A stretch of DNA of 64,000 nucleotides from Nectonema munidae (Eukaryota; Nematomorpha; Nectonematoida; Nectonematidae), in the NCBI GenBank assembly GCA_030549495.1, contig JAUIRK010000729.1:1-64000 (forward strand), read 5' to 3'. Each line of letters opens with the position of its first letter. The stretch's first letter is position 1. Below are positions 57,323 to 64,000 of the stretch, one piece after another. The position numbers and the translations under genes were made by a program. Under the pieces are notes generated by a model, which saw only the letters and a list, made by a program, of their open reading frames with translations, searched no databases and was not told where the DNA came from.

Positions 57323-59455
57323 TAGTGGACTCTTCCAAAACCGGACTCTCTCCGGACCGAAAAAATTTTCCGGTATTTCGAAATTCCGGTTTCTCGAAAC
57401 GACCATTTTTTTATACTAAAAACTTATTCTATAAAAAAGCCTATAACACTCTTTTAAGGTTTTCTACAATCTAAAGTCTAAGTTATAAAATTTTATAAAT
57501 AAAAAAAAAATTATTTTTTTATTAGCCATTGATCTAAATTTATTTGTTTTAAATTTTTTTCCCATTAAAATTTCTCTCTCAATTTCTTCCGTAAAGTTTT
57601 GGAGTTTTTCATTCAGCTTTTCGTAGTTAGGGGCTTTTATTAAACAACATTTTTTGATCTGATTTATCATAGATACCATTTCCTTAAAAGTCAAATTCTG
57701 ATCATCATGATCTTTTTCATCATCTTCTTCCTCAACCGCAACTTCAAAATTTTCTTCCTCCTTACTCGATTGATTTTTAGAGTAGATTTCAATTAAAGCA
57801 TTCTCCCAATCATTTCCAACTTCTTCCACTGGAACTAGCTCATCTATTTTTATATAATTATCGAAAGCTGCGAGATCATTCACTTCACTGACCAAATCCT
57901 TCAAATACTCTTCATCTTTATCTTCAAATTCTCCTTCATTATCATCACTAAGTGTTTTTATATCAAATCCACATCTTTTAAAGCACTTGGAAATCATACT
58001 ATCAGTCGTTTCTTTCCATGCTTGGGAAGACCAATTTTCAGCGATAAGAACACTAATTTGTTTGACGATATCGCTCTCTGTATTCACATTATCAATTTTG
58101 GAAAGCACACTGCGTAACAATTTCACCCTATACTTGTTCTTGAAAACTTTAATTATGCCTTGATCCAACGGTTGTAATATGGATGTTGTATTTGCTGGAA
58201 GAAAAGCAAGCTTCACGTGGCTTTTTTCAAAGTGAACGTGTGAAGAGGCATTATCAAGAAATAATAAAAATTTTCTTTTTTGAAATCTTATTTTGGAGTT
58301 AAGTTCATCAAGATATTCCTCAAATAAGGAACCAGTCATCCACACTTTCCTGTTGAATTTCCATGTAACCGGCAAACGCTCCGTGTCAATCGATTTAAAA
58401 CATCTTGGCTTTTGAGCTCGCCCAATTATCAAGGGTTTTAACTAAATTATAAAAAACAAATTTTATTTAAAATTAGAAAAAATATTTAAAAAAATTTGTT
58501 TTTACCTTTTCTCCAATCATGCTACAAGTCAAGATTATTGTTATTCTCTCCTTAGAAAACTTGATTCCTTTGACATCATCATTTTTGAAGGACAAAGTTT
58601 TGTCCGGCAAAGCTCGAAAAAATAAACCAGTCTCATCACAATTAAAAATATTTTCCGGCTTATACCCTTCGCATAAGTGATGAATACTCTTTTTCCAATC
58701 ATTAACAAATTCCAAATTTACATCTCCCCTTTCTCCACAAACTGTAAGTTGCTTTATATCGTGTCTTTTTGTCCATTTGCTAAGCCAACCTTTGAAGCTT
58801 TAAAGTTTTCAATATCCATTTTTTCAGCGAATTGTTCGGCCTTAGCTCTTATTATGGGTCCAGAAACAGGAATATTCTTGTCGCGTGCAGTTTTAAACCA
58901 GCTAAGCATTAATTCATCAATATCAGTAAACTTTGTTTTAATCACTCTAAATTTTGATGCACATGATGCTTTGCTTTCAATTTTATATTTATCCTTAGCC
59001 TTCAAAATATCGTAGATGGTTGACTTGCCTAAAGAGTTTTTTTATTGTTGCTTCGGCAACGCTCAACCTTTTTTCAACATCATTTATCAAACTTATTTTT
59101 GAATTTAAGTCAAGCTCATTTCTTTTTCTTTTAGGCATTTTGTTTTTTCAAACCAATGAAGAAAAGGTGCACAAAAATTCAATTATTTTATCTACAAATA
59201 AAAAAACGTTCAAATATAATGCGAATTTTTCAAGTTTAAGATAAAATAAATTACCATTTTAGTTTTATGAAACGTAAAAAGTATAAAAATAATAATGGAC
59301 TCTTAAAAAAGCAAGAAATAACATGAATTTAAGCGCAAATTCCGGTTTAAATAACAATATTTTGTCTGTTCGGAATAAATTTTTTTTCCGGTTTCCAAAA
59401 TTTCGAATTCCGGTTTATTTTAGTTGGCATAACGTATTAAGTATAGGCAAATTTC
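57323..59455 (-). mobile_element. pogo element 3, copy B, missing its outer terminus
   Basis: Transposase ATG at 59138; 64-bp intron at 58505-58442. From 58432 to 57464 the second exon is fully open (322 codons), holding LLFLDNASSHVHFEKS, LDQGIIKVFKNKYR and an acidic C-terminus. The first catalytic Asp is in FNCDETGLFFR (about 58640). The two frameshifts near 59035 and 58795 are the same as in copy A, so they predate the duplication. The terminal 55 bases present in copy A are absent here. Confidence 0.93.
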
Positions 59456-60870
59456 CATCTTTAAGTTTAACAGGGAGTTTCGCTGCCGTTTCGGGTGGGT
59501 TGCGACTACAAGATCAAAATTTTTGAGTTCCTCTTTTATTGACTCGCATGTTTCATCTGCATCTTCACGCATTTTCTTGATGGTTTCTAATGTACTGTTG
59601 ATCAAGCGAATGCCTGCTGTTAAGTCACAATCGCGGCACTGCAAAAGCTTGTCGACAGGCTGCAGAATGGTGAGCAGTTTGTATACACAGTGTGCAATAA
59701 ACATGAATTGCTCACTGCGCAGCTGTTTCAGCAGACTGGCATCTTCGATACACAGAGCAGCATCACATCCTGCTTCTTCACACGTCTCGAGGAGGTCAAC
59801 CAGATGCTGGTGGTTATCCAGGATGGCTGACGTCGTTGCTAGATGACCGGTCTAGCGTTGCTCAAGAAGACGCTTTAATATTTTCAGTGTTGGTAGGATC
59901 ACGAGTTCCATCGGATTTTAGCGTGTACCACGGAATATCAGCTGATTTAACATCGGCAGCAACTTTTCTCAGCACAACATTCTTCATGATCGCAATCAGT
60001 TCATTCTGCACCATAGCAGACGTATAGCTGGCATTCTTTGGCACAGTCTTAAATATGTTTCGGAGCTTTTCGTCTTTTTGCATGGTATACCCAAAGAGTC
60101 TAAGAAACAGACCAGAAGGCTCATCCATGCTTTCTTGATCCAGAGTATCCATACCACTGTATTTGTCGCCCCTCAGAGGAAGTTCAATAATGCACAAAAA
60201 CTGGATATCTTGAGCAATGGATCTCAAGTAATACCTGTTTTTGTCGAGCTGCGTTTCATTAACCAGCGTTGACACACGTTTATCTGTACCTCGGACGTTT
60301 CTTTCTTTCCATATAGCCATGGCCTGTACATGAGCAGCGCTGGTGCTATGCTTGTTTAAGCCTTTGTTGCTTTCCAAAGCGTGTCGCCAGTTGGTATAGC
60401 CGCTGACTATGAACTGTTTATCTGCACTATGTTTTGAAAAATGTCGACAGCAGTAACAATACGCTGCTTTCTTTTCCATCGAAAATTCCAGCCAGTCCCT
60501 ACCATTATACCACGAAACCTGAAAGTCACGTTGCTTCGTTCCAAACTTAGCCGGAGCATAAGAACTGTGCCGTGGTTGTACAGATTTTTCATTAATCTTT
60601 CCAAGATCTGATGGTGAGCCAGACTCTACTGATGTCATCGGAATAGTTTTAACAAACTTGGACAAAGACATATCGAAAAACACGTCTTTAAAAAGACTTC
60701 CAAAAAACGTCATAAATTTGCTGTATTCAATGAATCCGTCAATAATAAGGTGCTGATCGAGCCAACAATGAACTTGCTTACCTTGAAATTTTGTGACATG
60801 AACTGATAAAGTGAAAATGCCCTGAGACAGTGAATAATGAGGAATACAATACAGCTGGACTGTGCCTAAA
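59456..60870 (-). pseudogene. hAT transposase with TTF-type zinc finger (ZMYM1-like), truncated, GC-rich
   Basis: On the minus strand MSLSKFVKTIPMTSVESGS leads to a TTF-type finger: WYNGRDWLEFSMEKKAAYCY, CCRHFSKHS and YTNWRHALE, then a long helical region. The catalytic motif WYTLKSDGTRDPTNTENI (about 59905) follows, then a frame change near 59860. The downstream part starts at TGHLATTSAILDNHQHLVDL. So most of the core between first Asp and the late region is deleted. VYKLLTILQPVDKLL and STLETIKKMRED are typical of this group. It is cut at 59455 in the middle of a codon run by the duplication boundary. GC content is far above the rest of the window. A GTAAGC donor near 60785 suggests an untranslated first exon. 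Confidence 0.85.
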
Positions 60871-60923
60871 CATTGCAACACTGCTACACGGTGTACGAGA
60901 TAGACGCAGACAGAGATTCCCAC

Positions 60924-61335
60924 CTAAGCGCCCAAGTTGGTAAATTTACAGCCCAGAGACTTATCCCAGGGGATCTAAGATAAAAAGAAAGCAATAGAAA
61001 GAAAGATATATTTGCAAAAAGATACGTATAAACAAAAAAAAGTGATAAATAAAAAAAAATATGCTGTACAAATTACTTAATGAAATAATTGAGTTAGATG
61101 CTTTTTACATTTCTTTTATTGATGGAATGGAAAATTAAAAAGAAGCCATTGAAAACTTGAGGAAATTCAAAATCAAACCGAAATTTAAAAAAAAAAAGCA
61201 ATAGAATGTCTGATCAAATGTATTGTTATGGTTGTTCCAACTTTTTTAATTGCTTTGTTCTTATAGTAGAATTGTACTTTACTATTTAATTTAGTTTAAT
61301 TCATGTGAAACTTTTTTTACAGACCTAATTTTTTG
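60924..61335. other. gap between two hAT relics
   Basis: It holds a GC-richer stretch to about 60985 (probably the 5' end of the preceding hAT) and then AT-rich sequence. No paired ends were recognised. Confidence 0.4.
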
Positions 61336-63342
61336 ATGCCGAAAAAAATTACTTACTCACAAAAATTCCGTAATGAGTGGTTGCAAGATGATACTTTAAA
61401 AGATTGGCTTGCCAAAGTTATTGGGGATGACTCCAAAGCTTTTTGCAAGAGGTGTAAATGTGAAATTAAAGCCAAGTATCAAGATTTAAAACAACATAAG
61501 ACTACTAAGAAACATATTTCCACTGATCCTTCCAAAATCAGTAAAATATATTCATTTGTTGATAAATCAACTGATTTGTCTAATCTTGAAGGTAGTATTT
61601 CATTATACATGTGCTGTCACTCATCTATAAGTACTTGTGAACACCTAGTTGACATGTTGAAGAATAAGGTTCATGATAGTAAAGTAGTGAAAGATCTCAA
61701 GTTATACAGAACTAAATGTTCCAAAATCATAACTAATGTTCTTTTCCCTCATTTTGAATTGGACTTGCGCGAGGACATAGGTGAAAGTAAATATAGTTTG
61801 CTGATAGATGTGTCGAATGATATCAGTGTCACAAAAATGCTTGGTCTTTCGATAATTTATTACAGTTTCAAAGAAAAAAAAGTTGTTACAACTTATCTCA
61901 GTTTGGTCGAAATAAAAGAGTGCTCTGCCGATGACATCGTGGATGCCATAAAATTCATATTGAACTCAAAAAATCTTGATTTGTCCAAGTTAGTTGCTAT
62001 AGGAACTGACAATGCAAGTGTGATGATAGGTGTTAACAACGGAGTTTACACTAAATTGAAGAAAGAAAACCCTCACCTCATATTGATAAGGTGCACATGT
62101 CACTCAATTCAACTCGCTACATCATATGCAACGGCTGAAAGTTTGCCTAGGAATTTGACATATATGATTGCAGAAACAAGCAAGTGGTTTGCTTACTCTG
62201 CCATCAGGCAAAGAAAATATAGAGAGTTATATCAATCCTTAAATGATAATGCTCAGCCATTGAAAATCCAGAAAATTTGTCAAACCAGATGGTTGAGTTT
62301 ACAAACAAGTGTTGAGAGAATACTAGATCAATGGAATGAGCTCAAAACTCATTTTGATTTCACAAGAAAGTCTGAAAAATGCTACTCAGCCGAGATTCTT
62401 TACCAAGTGTTTTCGGATGACACAAATTTGTTATACTTTCTTTTTTTGTCACCGATTTTACTTGAAGTTAGAAAGATAAATAAAATGTTCGAGTCGAATA
62501 ACATTGATAAAGTTCTTCTTCTTGATGAATTAACTTTACTTATTCGATCAATTGCTAAAAGAATCATGTCTCAATCGTGTAAATTATGTCCGATTGAGGA
62601 TAACATTTTAGATCATTTGAACCCTGTTCCTTATTTGGGTTACAAGTTTGAGACTAAAATGAATGAAATGAAGCTGAAAAATATAATAAATGGCGCCGCT
62701 GAAATGGTAATCAGAGGAAGATCTCGGGATTTTTTAATTGAATTGTACAAACAATTAAAACAAAGACTACCTGAGAATATGAGTATTTTGAAAAATATTT
62801 CTTTTTTTTCTGTGAAACAAGTTTTACAGCAGGTCAAAACTCTAAAGGCCATTCTATAATATTATCAGTTCTTTTGGTGGCAGTAGTGAAGTTATGGCGA
62901 AAATTGAGTATCAACTAAATAAAATTAATTTAGTAGATTGGATAAACAAATCTGATACCGACCTTTTTTGGAAAGAAGTTGGGGATTTTAAAGACGCCTC
63001 AGGATCTAATCCTTTTTTGAATTACATAAACTTGCCATTTCAGTATTGATTTTACCTCACTCAAATGCTGAAATAGAGCGTGTTTTTAGCGCGATGAATC
63101 ATGTCAAAACAAAAAAAAGAAATGCGAAGACACTCAATTTGCTGAATGCAATTTTAACAGTGAAATTTGGTCTGCAAGGAAAAAATAAGTGTTGTTTTAA
63201 TTATTTCCTACCAACGAAGGTAACGAAAAACATTGGTACACTAGCTACATATAAAGCAACTAATATTCTTCCAGAACGTTTCAAAAGTAATGAAATGAGT
63301 GAAAAAGAAATGGAAGAAATTTTTGAAATTTCGATTGTTTGA
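61336..63342 (+). pseudogene. hAT transposase (SCAND3/ZBED-type), nearly complete, two frame breaks
   Basis: ATG at 61336 (MPKKITYSQKF). A finger-like CKRCKCEIKAK with H-x4-H follows at about 35-60. The RNase-H-like core has LLIDVSNDISVTKM (first Asp), VAIGTDNASVM (second Asp), CTCHSIQLATS and the TRWLS motif typical of hAT. The frame is open to 62859. Two frame changes flank the segment SSFGGSSEVMAKIEYQLN (62870-63045). The last frame carries the hATC domain LPHSNAEIERVFSAMNHV (63052) with the catalytic Glu. GGTGGCAGCACTG near 63440 may be the 3' end, but no matching 5' end was found. The Thr of the usual DxxTD motif is Asn. Confidence 0.92.
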
Positions 63343-63495
63343 TATTTATTTTTTTAAATTAACGTCTTTTTAATAAATATTTTTCTAGATTATTTTAGAT
63401 TTTTTTCTTCCGGATTTTGGATTTTTTCTAAAGAAAAAAGGTGGCAGCACTGTTTTAGATATTCCTTTAGATTACTATAAACTTGTTTTATCTTG

Positions 63496-63910
63496 ATGTC
63501 CCAAAATAAAAAATTTAAAACATCAAAAATTACTTCATACTTTAATTATCATGAAAAAACACGTCAAAATGAAGAGATTCAGATATCTGAAATTGAAACA
63601 AATAATACAGGTAATACATTTATTACTGGGCGTGAGAAAATTTTGAACAAGCTTGATTCCAATGAGGATGTATCTTTTGATAATTGGCAGACTCCAAATC
63701 ATCCATCTAGTTCTTCTATTCCTACAAAAGTGACTCAAACTCAAAAAATATATTTCCAAGAAAATTGGTATGAAAAATACCCCTGGATTCATTATGAACC
63801 CGCTTTAAAAAAGGTACTTTGTTTCTACTGTGCACAAGCAGAAAAACAAGGTACCTTGAAAATAGCAAGAAACAAAGAACCTGCCTTTATTTCAGAAGGC
63901 TTTAACCCTA
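63496..63910 (+). pseudogene. hAT transposase N-terminus with TTF-type finger, interrupted
   Basis: ATG at 63496: MSQNKKFKTSKITSYF, an acidic linker, then YEKYPWIHYEPALKKVLCFY and CAQAEKQG, the front half of a TTF-type finger. The frame loses sense after AFISEGF at about 63904, where a hairpin-bearing sequence starts. The rest lies beyond the window or was displaced. This is a different hAT from the ones at 59.5-63.3 kb. Confidence 0.8.
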
Positions 63911-63918
63911 TTAGTGCT

Positions 63919-63939
63919 GGGGGGCGTAAAACGCCCCCC
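63919..63939. other. GC hairpin GGGGGGCGT/ACGCCCCCC
   Basis: A 9-bp perfect stem with an AAA loop, right at the point where the hAT frame is lost. It may be the end structure of an inserted element that continues past the window. Confidence 0.7.
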
Positions 63940-64000
63940 CTTCACTAAAAAATTAATTCTAGAAAATTGGCTAAATCATATCCCTTCAAATTTGGTGTCT

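Larger units (their letters stand above)
55526..59455 (-). repeat. right arm of a 3.9-kb inverted duplication
   Basis: Reverse complement of 48093-52010. It carries JOSD copy B on the plus strand and pogo copy B on the minus strand. The outer limit (59455) cuts off the last 55 bases of the pogo and joins straight into hAT coding sequence. Confidence 0.97.

Overview
The window is about 30% GC, with host genes sparsely set in transposon debris. Introns are short (51 bp in a progesterone-receptor-component gene, about 70-300 bp in a Josephin gene, 64 bp inside a pogo transposase). The proteins recognised are animal ones: CHAF1B, MPDU1, RABIF/Mss4, PGRMC and JOSD. The transposon mix (hAT, pogo/Tigger, piggyBac, FLYWCH-MULE, LINEs, tRNA-derived SINEs, many MITEs) fits an AT-rich invertebrate animal. 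The sequence alone does not let me name a species.

Layout. 1-9.3 kb: two related LINEs on the + strand (one decayed, one broken by a single base) and two tRNA-derived SINE families. One SINE shares its 3' tail with both LINEs. 9.3-21 kb: a piggyBac with an intron, a second piggyBac scrap, a MITE sitting in a SINE, and two unrelated pogo elements. 21.4-23.1 kb: CHAF1B in one uninterrupted frame. 23.6-28.2 kb: hAT MITEs, a FLYWCH-MULE relic and a third piggyBac scrap. 28.4-29.4 kb (minus): the last exon of RABIF/Mss4, whose stop codon overlaps the MPDU1 start by one base (TAATG), so the two look like one dicistronic transcript. 29.5-38.1 kb: MITEs, a SINE and a pair of 345-bp inverted repeats. 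38.3-40.4 kb: PGRMC in three exons. 41.4-46.3 kb: a hAT nested in a piggyBac, next to a CR1/L2-like LINE that carries a 112-bp copied piece of that piggyBac. 48.0-59.5 kb: a large inverted duplication (arms of about 3.9 kb, spacer 3.5 kb). Each arm holds a three-exon Josephin deubiquitinase gene interrupted near its 3' end by the same pogo insertion. 59.5-64 kb: three hAT relics, the first much richer in GC than its surroundings.

The host genes have separate roles: histone deposition (CHAF1B), dolichol-linked sugar use (MPDU1), Rab GTPase handling (RABIF), heme-binding membrane protein (PGRMC) and deubiquitination (JOSD). Only RABIF and MPDU1 appear physically coupled. The three genes whose 5' ends are visible all have a TTTTAG acceptor-like site within about 55 bases upstream of the ATG. 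This hints at leader introns or spliced-leader trans-splicing. I saw no LTR retroelement, Polinton, CRISPR array, rRNA or functional tRNA gene.
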